Assembly: GCF_029525575.1 (NCBI RefSeq)
Contig: NZ_JAPDIA010000007.1
Coordinates: 930,001 to 994,000 of the forward strand
DNA: 64,000 nucleotides
Direction of reading: 5' to 3'
Source of the DNA: Cohnella rhizosphaerae
Lineage (GTDB): Bacteria; Bacillota; Bacilli; Paenibacillales; Paenibacillaceae
Shown: positions 8,240-20,843 of the stretch, in pieces
Layout of the letters: each line of letters starts with the position of its first letter
How positions within the stretch are numbered: position 1 is the first letter of the stretch
Notes under the pieces: model-generated
The model's database searches: none
What the model saw: the letters and a program-made list of their open reading frames with translations, nothing else
Told to the model about the DNA's origin: nothing
Position numbers and translations under genes: made by a program

Positions 8240-11200
8240 ATGAAACGGAAATGGGGATTGACGCTGCTGGCTGCATTATTGGTGCTGTTGCCGGTATCGA
8301 CTGCGTTCGGGGGGAAGGCGAGCGCGGCTTCTTCGTCGCGGATCGCGGTGATCAAGCAGCTGAGCGGGGACGTGCAGGTGCAGAAGTCCGGAGGCTCGAA
8401 GCAGTTCAAGGCGTTCGCGAAGCTGAGCCTGAACCAGGGGGACAAGCTGATCACGGGGAGCAAGGGATCGGCGGTGCTGCAGTTCGCGAACGGGACGTCG
8501 GAGGACGACAAGTTCACGGTCGGGGAGAACGCGACGCTGACCTTCTCGAAGCTGTCGGACAAAAAGGGCACGGTGACGAAAGTCAGCATGCTCAAGGGGA
8601 CGGCCTGGGTGGACGTCAAATCGATCAAGAGCAAGGACGACGACTTCAAGCTGGAGACGCCGACGGCGATCATGGGCGTGCGGGGCACGGCGTTTTTCGC
8701 GCGGGTCAATCCGGCGACGGGCGGCACGAGTACGGCGGTCCTGTCGGGCGTCGTTCGGTTCACGTCCGAGCACGTAGAGAAGACGGGAAGCGGAAGCGGC
8801 GAGAGCGCGGGCGGCACCGGTTCCTCCGGCAGCTCCAAGACGATCGATCTCTACCCGACGCAGCAGATCACGCTCGAGCCGACGAGCGGCGACGATCTGC
8901 GCGAGCAGACGACGCTCGTGGACATCGAGGAGATCGTCAAAAACGCGTCGCCTGAAGTGATCGAGGCGATTCTGCGCAGCAAGGAGAAGATCGACGAGGA
9001 GAACCGGCAGACAGTCGAAAAGTTCAAGCAGGCCGGCGTGCCGGCCGAGCTGCAGCAGGGTCTGGACAAGTTCATCCAGAACACGCAGGAGCTGCTGGGC
9101 GTCATCGCGAAGCAGGCGATCGACCAGAAGAAGATCGAAGAGCGGCAAGTGAAGCAGATCGAGGAGCAGGAGAAGACGTCGTTCAATCTGACGAAGGATC
9201 AACTCTCGCAGCTGGACGAAAAGGAAAAGGCCAAGCAGGAGAAGGCCCGGCAGCTTGCCGAAGAAGCGGCGAAGAAAAAAGCGGCCGAGGAAGCGGCGAA
9301 GCTGAAAGAGCTGGCGGACAAGATCAACGCGGCGGCGCTCAAGGCGATCGAAGCGGCGAAGCAAGCGCAGGCCGAAGCGAACAGGCTGGCGGCGGAGGCC
9401 GCGAAGCGCAAGGCGGAAGAAGAGCTGCTGAAAAAGCTGAACGAGCAGCAGAAGCAGCAGTATCAGCAGGACAAGACGAATAACCAGGGCGGAACGAGCG
9501 TCACCCCGGGCACGAATCCGGGCAATCCGTCGTCCAACGCGAACCTCGGCTCGCTGAGCATCGCGGGCGCGGCGCTTAGTCCGTCGTTCAACGCTGCCGT
9601 CGCCGATTACCGGGCGAGCGTGGCCAGCGACAAGGCGAGCGTCGTCGTCGGTGCGAGCGTGCAGGAAAGCGGCGCAACGTTCACGATCAACGGCCAATCG
9701 CCGAGCGGCGGGCAGCGAACGGTGAGCCTGGCCTACGGCGACAACGAGATCGCTGTCCTGGTGACGGCGCCAAGCGGCGCGACCAAGACTTACAAGGTGA
9801 CGGTGACCCGTCAATTGCTGAACAGCGTCAGCGTCGTTTTCCCGGGCCAGACTGGCATCGACATCGACTTCAACTCGACGAACGCGCCCGCGCCGCTGTC
9901 CATCCCGAGCGGCTCGAGCAACCTGACGCTGGTCGTACCGGTGACGGGACCCGAGCTGGACATCGCGGTCAACGGCCAAGCCGTTCAGCCGGAACCGATG
10001 TTCACGGCCGCGCTGACGATCCTGGCGAACCAGATCTCCTGGCGGTACAACATTCCGCTGGCGCTGGATTCCAACCGGATCGTCATCCGAGCGACGATTG
10101 ACGACGCAGTCAAATCCTACGAACTGATCGCGAACCGTGCGATGTCAAGCGAGACGGCCGTGCAAAGCATCGAGGCGACCAGCGCGGACGGAAATACAGT
10201 TTACGAAGCGGTTGCCGGCTACGATGTCTGGACGGTCAGCGTTCCTACCGAGACGTCGGCGATCAAGCTGAAAATCAATACGATTAACGCGGATGCCAAG
10301 GTTGTGCTGGGCGGCAATGTCTACGCGTCGGGCGCGCAGATTTCGTACCTGATTATAAATACGACGGTTCCGTTCGTGGTGCAGGCTGCAGACGGCCGTA
10401 CGGAAAGAGAATATCGGATTGCGATCGAGCGCGGAACGGGCGGCGGCATCTTGATCGCCAATAGCGCCAGCGTCACGACGGCCTATCAGACGCCATATTC
10501 GGGCGTACTGACGAGCAGCGTTGGCGCCGGCGTCACATACGAGGTTTTGGGCGAAGGCGGACCGGAAAACGGAACGTTGGATGTAAACGAAGACGGCAGC
10601 TATACGTATACGCCTGACGAGGGCTTTGAAGGTATGGACTACTTCCTGTTCCGGGCCGTACGGGGCGAGTCGGCGTCCGCGCCGGCGGTCGTAACGATCC
10701 ATGTCGAGCCGTACGATTACGAAACGCCCGGCCTGGTCTCCTGGACTTCGACGTGGGGCGACGCCGCGGTAGAGGACTGGTTTTTCGATTACAGCTACCA
10801 GGACGAGGAAGGCGTCGGGAAGGACTACTGGTTGTACCGGGATCGCCCCGTCAACCTGCGCATGGACTTTACGTTCGATCCGCTCCTTGTGACGGATGCC
10901 GTGCTCGCATTGGGCGAACAAAACGTGTATCAGGCGGCCGACGGGGCGCTTCAAGCCGACTTGGAGATCGAGGAGGGGATGAACTACGTTTCGCTTCAAT
11001 ACTCAGCGGAAGTTTCGGGAGAGATTAAGCAGTTCAATCTGAACTTCGATGTGTACGTAGGCACGCCAGAAGATTCGGAGATCTACGCCTATCTAAGCAC
11101 GGAAGGCATGGCAGAGGTCGATCTGGTTCCGGCCGGCGAGCAAACGTGGACAACCGCAGTCCGGGACGGCGACGAGTTGCTGCTGCTCAAATACTTTAAC

Positions 11201-13025
11201 GACAGAACGACCGTGGAAGTGACGGCCAACGGAGAAGAAGTAGGATTGGATTATTACTATTATATCTATCTGAACCGGGGCTGGAACGAGATCGTCGTGC
11301 GAACCTATTATCCGGGCGGGGAAGCCGAAGCCGTCGTCAAAAAGATTCATGTATGGCGGGGAAGCGAAGCGCCGGAAGGATACGGGCTGACCGGCATTTC
11401 AGGCACGCCCGTCAAGGCCGAGCCCGAGGCTTCTCCGGCACCGATCGGCTTTATCGCGGACGAGAGCAGGTCGAACCTGTGGAAAGCGGTCGTAACGGAG
11501 GATACAGCGTCGATCGACATCAAGCCGGGATTAGGGAACGGACTCGCGTTAACGGACTTTTACGTCGACGATTACGGCGCTTACGTTCCTGCCGAAGAGA
11601 CGGCGCCCGGATCGGGTCGTTACCATGTTCCGATCGACGGGGAATACACCGCCGCATATGCGATCGTGAAGCCGGTCGGCGGCGGAACGCCGTTTCCTTA
11701 TCGCTTGGAGATCGCCTCGGGTGCGCCTATGGATCTGGGCCCCGTGCTGGCATCCTATACGGGCGGCGCCTCCGAAACGCCTGCCATGTTGCTTTTCGCG
11801 GATGCTGCTGGCGCTTGGTGGGCCAGGTTGGGGACGGACGCGGAGCCGCACGGCTTTAAACTAAAGGTCGGCGGAAGCCCCGGTTATCAACTGTTCGTAG
11901 ACGGGGGAGCGCGTGCCCGACGCCTATCAGTCGTCAGCGTACGGATACGTCTACGCGTTTGACCCGGTACCCGGCAGCCAGGTCCATACGCTTGAATTTC
12001 GCGACGGATACGGACGAATCGTGGATTACGAGGTTAATCTGTACTACGGAGAGACGACGGAGGATTTGAATGTCGGGGACGAGGCGACGGTCGCGTACGG
12101 GGCCGGCAGTCTATTGACGCTTCATCCGACCGCCGGCGCCCTTTCCGCGACGCTGCCCGCCGGCACCCCGTGGGTCGATTTGGATCTGGCGCTGGGATCG
12201 CACGGAGAGGCCGCCTTGTTCGACGAAGAAGGGCAAGAGATCGCAGCTTCCGGCGGAAGCGGGCCGATCCGCCTGACCCTGCCCGATACGGATCCCGACA
12301 ACAACGCGATACTGACTTACGACGTGGTCGTGACCGATTCGGACGATACGGGCTCATCCGGCCCTGCGCGGGTGTTGTACACGCTGTATCTTTACATGGC
12401 ACAGGATATACAGTACGCGCCTGCGGACATGGCGTGGAACGCATCGGCTTCGGGAACCGGGCTTCCCGCCGAGGAAGCCGAATGGATGTACGACCGGCAA
12501 CAGCGCTACGCGCTTGTCGTTCCCGAAGAGCTGGATACGCTGCATGTGTACGTAACGCCGGGGTACGGCGTAGCGAACGTCACGCTAACCGGAATGGCAG
12601 GTCCCGACGGCAATGGCGGTTATTCCGGTTCGCTGTCCGTCGGGTCCAATTCGTTTGTCATGACGGTAAACTACGTAGACGGCCAGCGCAAGGTTTACGA
12701 ACTGACCGCTTACCGCGGCGCGCCGGTCGCTCCTGTGCTGAACGTAGGGGATCAGCCATTCGCTTTTCATTACGATCCGGCCTCGAACGGATATGAAGTT
12801 TACCTCGCCGACAGCCCGGGCACCGCAGCGTTAAGTCTCGGACTGCCGCCTGGCGCCGAAGTGTTCGAGGCCGTCTCGGAGGACGCGCCGCTTGATCGCA
12901 ATGCCGATGGATCTTACGTCCTGAACCTGGCCGGCGCAAGCGGCGCGAAGGTTTTATCCGTTTCAGGCTTATACAACGGCGTGGCATGGAGTTGCGAAAT
13001 TCGCGTTTACTTTGGGTCCGTCTAA
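8240..13025 (+). CDS. Giant secreted FecR-domain surface protein, copy 1 (one frame break at 11903-11907)
   Basis: Read as one gene of about 1594 residues after removing one G from the G5 run at 11903-11907; without this, the product stops at 11962 and resumes in another frame. The start is ATG 8240, preceded by GGGAG and followed by a clear signal peptide (about 1-32, ending ASA); the upstream ATG at 8075 lacks both. Domains: FecR (about 33-165, with TPTAIMGVRGTAF), a long Lys/Glu/Ala coiled coil (about 233-413), a cadherin-like beta-sandwich repeat (about 434-523), more beta-rich repeats and a Big_9-like Ig domain (about 747-823). No SLH, LPXTG or membrane anchor is visible at the C-terminus. 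No ECF sigma gene is adjacent, so the FecR domain is structural or adhesive here rather than an anti-sigma factor (inference). Cellular role unknown. Confidence 0.8.
8283..10018 (+). repeat. 1.7-kb direct repeat, unit A (5' part of FecR copy 1)
   Basis: Almost the same DNA recurs at 13274-15011; only scattered single-base differences and two extra homopolymer bases are visible. The unit covers the end of the signal peptide, FecR domain, coiled coil and first beta-sandwich. Weaker similarity continues about 400 bp further, then stops. Confidence 0.92.
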
Positions 13026-13048
13026 AATAGAGACGCTACACGAGATGT

Positions 13049-13098
13049 TAGAGGTCGCTTCGCCTTCGTCAGGAAGGCGCTGCGGCCTCGAATTTTTC
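13049..13098 (+). terminator. Terminator of FecR copy 1
   Basis: GAGGTCGCTTCGCCTTC (13051-13067) pairs imperfectly with GGAAGGCGCTGCGGCCTC, followed by AATTTTTCTC. Confidence 0.7.
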
Positions 13099-13117
13099 TC
13101 TGCGCTTAACTGAAATA

Positions 13118-13148
13118 ACGACAATAATCGCCATTTTTAAGGTATAAT
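13118..13148 (+). promoter_or_regulatory. Possible promoter of FecR copy 2
   Basis: A consensus TATAAT at 13143-13148; the best -35 candidate is ACGACA at 13118-13123 with a long 19-bp spacer. About 80 bp upstream of the ATG at 13231. Confidence 0.35.
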
Positions 13149-13230
13149 CGATTCGTGTATTCCAACGTTTTCATCAATTGGCAAGCGTCTTTATTACCCT
13201 CATACATATACAGAAAACGGAGTGAAGTTC

Positions 13231-16200
13231 ATGTATCGAAAGTTAGGCATGTACCTGCTGGCGGCGCTGTTGCTGCTGTTGCCGGTATCGGCTGCGTTCG
13301 GGGGGAAGGCGAGCGCGGCTTCTTCGTCGCGGATCGCGGTGATCAAGCAGCTGAGCGGGGACGTGCAGGTGCAGAAGTCCGGAGGCTCGAAGCAGTTCAA
13401 GGCGTTCGCGAAGCTGAGCCTGAACCAGGGGGGACAAGCTGATCACGGGGAGCAAGGGATCGGCGGTGCTGCAGTTCGCGAACGGGACGTCGGAGGACGA
13501 CAAGTTCACGGTCGGGGAGAACGCGACGCTGACCTTCTCGAAGCTGTCGGACAAAAAAGGGCACGGTGACGAAGGTCAGCATGCTCAAGGGGACGGCCTG
13601 GGTGGACGTCAAGTCGATCAAGAGCAAGGACGACGACTTTAAGCTGGAGACGCCGACGGCGATCATGGGCGTGCGGGGCACGGCGTTTTTCGCGCGAGTC
13701 AATCCGGCGACGGGCGGCACGAGTACGGCGGTCCTGTCGGGCGTCGTACGGTTCACGTCCGAGCACGTAGAGAAGACGGGAAGCGGAAGCGGCGAGAGCG
13801 CGGGCGGCACCGGTTCCTCCGGCAGCTCCAAGACGATCGATCTCTACCCGACGCAGCAGATCACGCTCGAGCCGACGAGCGGCGACGATCTGCGCGAGCA
13901 GACGACGCTCGTGGACATCGAGGAGATCGTCAAAAACGCGTCGCCTGAAGTGATCGAAGCGATCTTGCGCAGCAAGGAGAAGATCGACGAAGAAAACCGG
14001 CAGACGGTCGAAAAGTTCAAGCAGGCCGGCGTGCCGGCCGAGCTGCAGCAGGGTCTGGACAAGTTCATCCAGAACACGCAGGAGCTGCTGGGCGTCATCG
14101 CGAAGCAGGCGATCGACCAGAAGAAGATCGAAGAGCGGCAAGTGAAGCAGATCGAGGAGCAGGAGAAGACGTCGTTCAATCTGACGAAGGATCAACTCTC
14201 GCAGCTGGACGAAAAGGAAAAGGCCAAGCAGGAGAAGGCCCGGCAGCTTGCCGAAGAAGCGGCGAAGAAAAAGGCCGCCGAGGAAGCGGCGAAGCTGAAA
14301 GAGCTGGCGGACAAGATCAACGCGGCGGCGCTCAAGGCGATCGAAGCGGCGAAGCAAGCGCAGGCCGAGGCGAACAGGCTGGCGGCGGAGGCCGCGAAGC
14401 GCAAGGCGGAAGAGGAGCTGCTGAAAAAGCTGAACGAGCAGCAGAAGCAGCAGTATCAGCAGGACAAGACGAATAACCAGGGCGGAACGATCGTCACGCC
14501 GGGCACGAATCCGGGCAATCCGTCGTCCAACGCGAACCTCGGCTCGCTGAGCATCGCGGGCGCGGCGCTTAGTCCGTCGTTCAACGCTGCCGTCGCCGAT
14601 TACCGGGCGAGCGTGGCCAGCGACAAGGCGAGCGTCGTCGTCGGGGCGAGCGTGCAGGAAAGCGGCGCAACGTTCACGATCAACGGCCAAGCGCCGAGCG
14701 GCGGGCAGCGAACGGTGAGCCTGGCCTACGGCGACAACGAGATCGCTGTCCTGGTGACGGCGCCAAGCGGCGCGACCAAGACTTACAAGGTGACGGTGAC
14801 CCGTCAATTGCTGAACAGCGTCAGCGTCGTTTTCCCGGGCCAGACCGGCATCGACATCGACTTCAACTCGACGAACGCGCCCGCGCCGCTGTCCATCCCG
14901 AGCGGCTCGAGCAACCTGACGCTGGTCGTTCCGGTGACGGGACCCGAGCTGGACATCTCGGTCAACGGCCAAGCCGTTCAGCCGGAACCGATGTTCACGG
15001 CGGCGCTGACGGTCTTGCCGGGTCAGATCTCGTGGCGGTACATCATTCCGCTCTTGCAACCGTCCAACCAGATCGAGATCAAAGCGACGATCGACGGAAT
15101 CATCAAGTCGTACACGCTGATCGCGAACCGTTCGATGCCGAGCGACGCGGCGGTTCAGAGTGTGTCGGCCACGAGCATGGACGGTGCGACCTCGTATGAA
15201 GTCGTCGCCTCGGGCGGCAACGCGTGGACGGTGAAGGTGCCGGCCGACGTCACGACGATCAAGCTGAAGATCAACGCGATCAACGAAGCGGCAAAGATTC
15301 TGGTAGGATCGAACGAATATGCGTCCGGCGCGGAGATCGCCTATACATTGATCAACATGACCGTCCAGTTTAAGATTCGGGCCGCGGACGGGACGGTGCC
15401 GGATGTCTTCAATTCCATATCGATATCGCGGCTGCCCTCGTCCGACGCGACGCTTAGCCATCTGACGCTGTCGAACGGTACGCTGTCGCCTGCGTTCGCG
15501 CGCACGACGACGAGCTATACGGCGAGCGTCGGTCATGCGGTCGACAGCATGACGGTGACGCCGACCCTCTCGAACGTCAATGCGATTCTTTTCGTTAATG
15601 AAGGTATAGGGGGGAAGCGGCGAGCCGAGCAGTCCGATCCCGCTAACCGTCGGAGAAAACCGGATTACGGTCGAAGTCATCGCGCAGAACGGCGATAGAC
15701 TGAAGTATACGATCATCGTAACGCGCGAGGCGACGGCATTGGCCGCGCCGACGTTCGAGCCGGCTTCGGGCGCCGTTGCGTACGGCACGGAGGTGACGAT
15801 CTCGTCGGCGGGCGCGGAGCGTATTTACTACACGACGGATGGCAGCGATCCGGCGACTTCCGAGACCAGGAAGATATACTCGAGCGAATCAAGGCCTTTG
15901 ATCTTACAGGCGGTCACGCTTAAAGCAGTCGCTACGCTGACGGGATCGCACGACAGTCCTGTTGCCGAAGCGAGCTACACGGTAATTCCTCCGCTCTCGC
16001 AAAACGCGGATCTGAGCGATTTGACGCTGTCGGGCGCAAGTTTGCAGCCGGAATTCAATGCTGCAATAACAACTTACGGAGCGAACGTCGGTTCCGGCGT
16101 AAGCAGTGTGACAGTCACGCCTGTGACGGCGGACAGTAAGGCGACCGTGACGGTCAACGGCAATGTCGTAGCCAGCGGACAGGCGAGCGGTTCCGTGTTC

Positions 16201-19200
16201 CTGAATGTCGGGATCAATCCGATCTCGATTATCGTTACGGCTGAAAGCGGAATGACGAAGCAGTATACGATCAATGTCGATAGAGCTCCCGCTCCCCTGA
16301 CGGCGCCGGTATTTACGCCGGAGTCGGGCGTCGTGGCCTACGGAGCGGTGCTGACGATCGAGTCCCCGGGTGCCGAGCGGATTTACTATACGACCGACGG
16401 GACCGATCCGGATACGCAGGTGAAGGGATCGACCAAACTCTACGATGCCGAAGCCAAGCCGACGATCAATGCCTCTATGACGGTTAAGGCCATCGCCGTA
16501 ACAGATGGTCTTGCAAACAGCGCGATCGCCACGGCAGATTATACCGTAGAGGAGTCAGCCGGTCTTAGTGAACTCTCTTTTAGCGAGGATGTCGACAACT
16601 TTACATTTTCTCCAGAGACGTACGATTATCCCGACGTGACGGTGCAAGGCTCCGTTGACCGCCTGAAGGTTTATCCGTCGGGCACAGGCACGATTACGGT
16701 GAACGGGCAGGCCGTGGCGAGCGGCAGCGCTTCGCAAAACATCATGCTCGCCTCGGGCGGCAAGACGGACATCGTCATTGTGATCGCGGAAACGGGCAAA
16801 GCGCCCAAGACCTATGCAATTAAGGTCGACAGGCCCGTATATACCGGAGAAATGCCATGGCAGCTGCTCGACTGGACGGTCAAAACCGATCAGGGAGACT
16901 GGCTGACGTGGTCTCAAGGCTTTGAAACTGAGGTGATGTTCTACGGCGCGATTGTGCCTGAAGAAGCTTCGTCGCTCAGCATGACGTTGAACTTTAATAC
17001 GGATGCGTACGATGAGATCAAATTTTATCTGACCAACGACGATTTGGAAGGACAAGAGATCCTCTTCCAGTCCGGAATTGAAGGGACATTGCCGCTCAGT
17101 AACGTAGACAAGACGACTCGCTATGAAATGAGTTTTTACAAGAACGGCTATCCAGTGGGGCAGTGGGTGCTGCTCAAGGTCGGCAAAGGGATGCCGGATC
17201 TTAGCCCGATCATGACAGGTTTACAGTTCCGGGATGAAAACGACTTCTTTGCTGTGACGCCGACCGGTCCGAACGGTGAATACGGCTTGTACGTTTCGCC
17301 GGGAACGACGGAGTTATACCTCGTGCCTGATTGGGAGAATCGGGTTACGATTCATGACGAGAACGACGATCCGTTCGAAAGCGAATCGAACATTCCGCTC
17401 CTTTCGGATCATACTGTCTTGACGGTTTGGGTATCGAACGGCATGGCAGAGACTTCTTACAAGCTGAATGTTTATAGAACGGGACTGACGGCTTCGCTGA
17501 AGCTTCAAGATCTGGAGGCGGAAGGACAAAAACTGTCGTACAATCCGCTCGCTAAAAGTTATACGTATACGGCTCCGATGGATGCCCTAACGGCAGGGAT
17601 CAAGCCGTTAACATCGGCAGGCGCCGAGATTGAACGCGTGATCTATAACGGTGCGGAGTTGACGCCGGCGAACGGGCTCTACACGATCGCCGTTCCGGAA
17701 GAAGGAGAAGCGATCGTCGGCATCGTCGTATCGGCCGGCGGCGAGCAGTATGCGCACAGACTGGTTATTAGACGGCTGCCGCCGATCGAGGGCTTGAACG
17801 GTTGGTCGCTGCATGCCGGGATTAACGCTGAAGGTCCTGCAATAGGAGTCGGCTTCAACGACTACTATGCGGATGGTTATGGCCAAGTCTTCGCTTCCGT
17901 GAACTCGGATGTGCAGACCGTGACCGCCATATTTAATTTGGATGAGGGCGCCAGCATCTCTGCATACGACAAAAGCGATGAACAGAGCCCGGACCTTGTC
18001 GTGGACAGCCGAGCCACACTCGCCGTATCAGAGGGACTGAATTCCTTCAGATTCGAACTGACCGACAATGAGGGCTACAGTCATTCTTTTGATCTCGATG
18101 TGATCCGCGGCCCGATGCCGCTGGTAGATCTGGACGTGATGGACGCTGACGGCGAATACCTGCCTTATGAGAAAACGGGGCCTCAATCCTATCACGTGAC
18201 GACGAATTCCGGCAGTGTCAGTCTAAATCCGCATCTTCGCGGCTATTTTGACGAAGTTGAGGTTTGGGTCGGCGGTGAAAAGTTGGAAGAAACGAACAGT
18301 TCGATCCCACTGTCCCCGGGCTGGAATGAAGATATTCGCATCGTCGTGTATGAATATAACGGCGGGCTCGTGAGCGAGTATTCAGTCGCCGTGTGGCAAG
18401 GCGAAGGCGAGACGCCCGGCGCAAGCGTTGACTGGCGTTTACGCGGCGCGGCCAGCCTGGAGGAGGATCCGATCTACGCCGGCAATAGGGTGGCGGTATT
18501 AAGCCCCGAAAATCAAGAAGCCATGATTATGCCCGAACTGGTCGGAGATGAATTGGCGACGATTGAGCGTGTCTACCTCAATGGCAAGGAGATTGGCCAG
18601 GCCGAGGGAATTGGCACCTACGACATCGATCTGAACGTGGCTGTCGGCTTGCATTCGGATTCGACTTATGTGACGCTTATCCTCAAAGACGCCGATGGTC
18701 GACTGATCCCCAGAATGTTGGAGATCGTCAGCGGAATCTATGCAGAGAACGGACAAACGACCGTCAACGAGGGCGAATCGAAGGGCTTGTCGTTGGTTGC
18801 GCGCACCGGCAGCGGCATAGCCGCGACGCCGACTTGGGAGATCGTAGAGGAGCCGGCTCATGGGTCGTTAACACATGTCGAAGGCCCGTATTATATCTAC
18901 GAGCCCGCACCCGGTTACTCAGGCGGGGACAGTTTTACTTATCGAGCGTCTTATAGTTGGAACGACGGAGAATCGGATCGTACGCTTTTCTCGAACGAGG
19001 CGACAGTGTCGATCAATGTCATTGCGCAACAGAACATTGCGCTCAGCGGAAGCAGCCTGGTCGACGGTTATGCGTCGGCCGGCAGCTTTGTCGGGCAATT
19101 GAACGCAACGGGAGACTTGGGCGGAACGATTGCTTACACGTTGTCGGAAGGCGATGGCGACGATCAGAATTCGTTATTTACGATCGATAGCGAGGGCAGG

Positions 19201-20373
19201 CTGCTTGTCGGTTCCGACCTTGGCGCGGACGATCCCGAATTGATGTCGATTCGAGTGAAGGCGTCGGACAGTAGCGGCCATCATATCGAAAAGCAGCTTG
19301 TTCTTTTCTACGCGATTCAGTTGGAGATCATGATGAATTCGACGAACGGCGGAGGAGAGACCGGCATCGTCGCCGGACTTCTGCCTGACGGCGACTATTG
19401 GGCGGACGGCATCATGTCCAACGAACAGCTGACGGAAAGAGAAAACTTCAGGCTTGCGATTAGCGGACTTGATCATTTCTGGACCATCAGCAGCGAGGGG
19501 CGGTCTTTTGAGTATGCGGGAGGCAGATACGACTTGGAAGTCGACAAGCCCGCCGCCGGTTCGAGTCATGACTATCCCATCGCGATGACGGATGAACAGG
19601 GACATTCCTTCGCCTTCACGTTCCATTACTATCAAGGTCCGATCGCGGAGCAACTGGATTCGCAAAACGGGGATTCGGGCTTGCGGCAGTCGTTGAGCGA
19701 TGGAAACCAGTCATACCAAACGAATATCGACGTGTCGGAGGTGCTGGGCTGGTATGCGACAGTATCGGACGACAATGAGCAATTGATGTTGAATGCGACG
19801 CTCGAATCAGGCGTTGTTTTGCGTGTCAACGATCGATTCGGTCGCGAGATCGGGACGGAAGACAATTTGTTCGGAGAAGGGGCGCTGGAGGCGACGATCG
19901 ATTTGATGGCTTACGGCGCGCAAGAACGATACTATGTATACGCCACTTACGGCGGCAATACAATCGTTTATCCGCTTCACGTCAATTATGAGGCCGCGCC
20001 CGCTTTGACTTCGCTTTCGCTTTGGTACACGGTAGGGAGCGGAGGCATTCCGATCGATTTGACCTCGCACGAGTTGAGCGTGGAGATTCCGTCTAACAAG
20101 CTGATCCCGGATACGCCGCCATACTTGCCGCTCGGGATCGAGGCGCTTGCCGAACCGGGACAAATCGTTCGCGTCTACCGCTGGAACGGCGAAGGATGGA
20201 CGGAGATGGAGCTTGCTCCCGCTACGAATCATGACGGATTAACTAAATCTGTTTATTCTTTTACTTATCGAGAGCCCTACCAGGAATACAAAATCTCGGT
20301 TGACACGCCCGGCGGACAGACGGCAACCTATTACTTATCTTTGATGCAGCCCGGTTATGGCGGATCGGCCTAA
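13231..20373 (+). CDS. Giant secreted FecR-domain surface protein, copy 2 (three frame breaks)
   Basis: One gene of about 2379 residues once one base is removed from each of three runs: G6 at 13428-13433, A6 at 13553-13558 and G6 at 15609-15614. At the first two sites copy 1 has exactly one base fewer and is in frame, which supports the correction. The start is ATG 13231 with GGAG 8 bases before it. Signal peptide, FecR domain, coiled coil and first beta-sandwich match copy 1; then cadherin-like sandwiches alternate with two chitobiase-C-terminal-like domains (YYTTDGSDP and YYTTDGTDP at about 837-918 and 1025-1105), a long unassigned beta-rich stretch, a Big_9-like domain (about 1845-1930) and a cadherin-like repeat (about 1932-2025). 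No anchor is seen at the C-terminus. Likely a long extracellular adhesin or matrix protein; function unproven. Confidence 0.8.
13274..15011 (+). repeat. 1.7-kb direct repeat, unit B (5' part of FecR copy 2)
   Basis: Partner of 8283-10018 in the same orientation, offset 4991-4993 bp. Near-identity followed by abrupt divergence fits recent duplication or gene conversion. Confidence 0.92.
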
Positions 20374-20388
20374 TCCGAGCGCTGTCCT

Positions 20389-20422
20389 ATACCTTGAGTC
20401 ATTGGCTCAAGGTATTTTTTTT
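20389..20422 (+). terminator. Terminator of FecR copy 2
   Basis: A perfect 10-bp stem ATACCTTGAG (20389-20398) / CTCAAGGTAT (20406-20415) followed by eight Ts. Confidence 0.95.
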
Positions 20423-20843
20423 ATTTCATCGGCATTGGATGAAAGAACCCGTGACCTAAGTACTCTTTTTATCCTACAAGAAGGAAAACGATGTCGAAAA
20501 ATAGAATGTAAACAAGATGAAAGCGACACGGCCTTGCTAGGGGGGGCGCGGTGACGGGAATGGAGGGCTAACCGAGGCGTGCGGCGGTGCGATTATGAGA
20601 GAAAGATGAGACTGCACGCGTCAAGCATTAAATATTATTAACTTGATAGGGCATGAGAATGCATGAATAATGAATGAGCGATATATATTAGGCTGGATTC
20701 GCGAAGACAGAGTACTGCCGGCCTTATGTCCCGCCCACGGTTATGAGATACATATGTCGAATGACGGATAAGTGTTGGCGAAGCGCCAATATGTGGGTAT
20801 ATACTCATAGCTTCACTTACTGACTGGCAAGGGCGTGGCAATA
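20423..20843. other. Intergenic region before the subtilase
   Basis: No convincing gene on either strand. It is more AT-rich than its surroundings in the middle part and contains a G7 run at 20541. The only structured element seen is the inverted repeat and possible promoter at 20775-20805. Confidence 0.5.
20775..20805 (+). promoter_or_regulatory. Possible promoter with overlapping inverted repeat
   Basis: TTGGCG (20775-20780) and TATACT (20800-20805) are 19 bp apart. The -35 element is one arm of a perfect TTGGCG-AAG-CGCCAA palindrome, which could be an operator. Lies 39 bp before the subtilase start. Confidence 0.35.

Noticed and set aside
8240..13025. FecR protein as an anti-sigma/signalling partner
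   Set aside because: No ECF sigma factor or TonB-type receptor is nearby, the protein has a signal peptide instead of a cytoplasmic head, and the domain sits on a long coiled coil.
13506..15788. 760-codon open frame on the minus strand (and similar ones at 8276-9979, 30136-32016, 1786-3522, 4397-5875, 46304-49036)
   Set aside because: They lie antiparallel to well-identified genes, have Arg/Asp/His-rich composition typical of mirrored codons, and lack ribosome sites and motifs.
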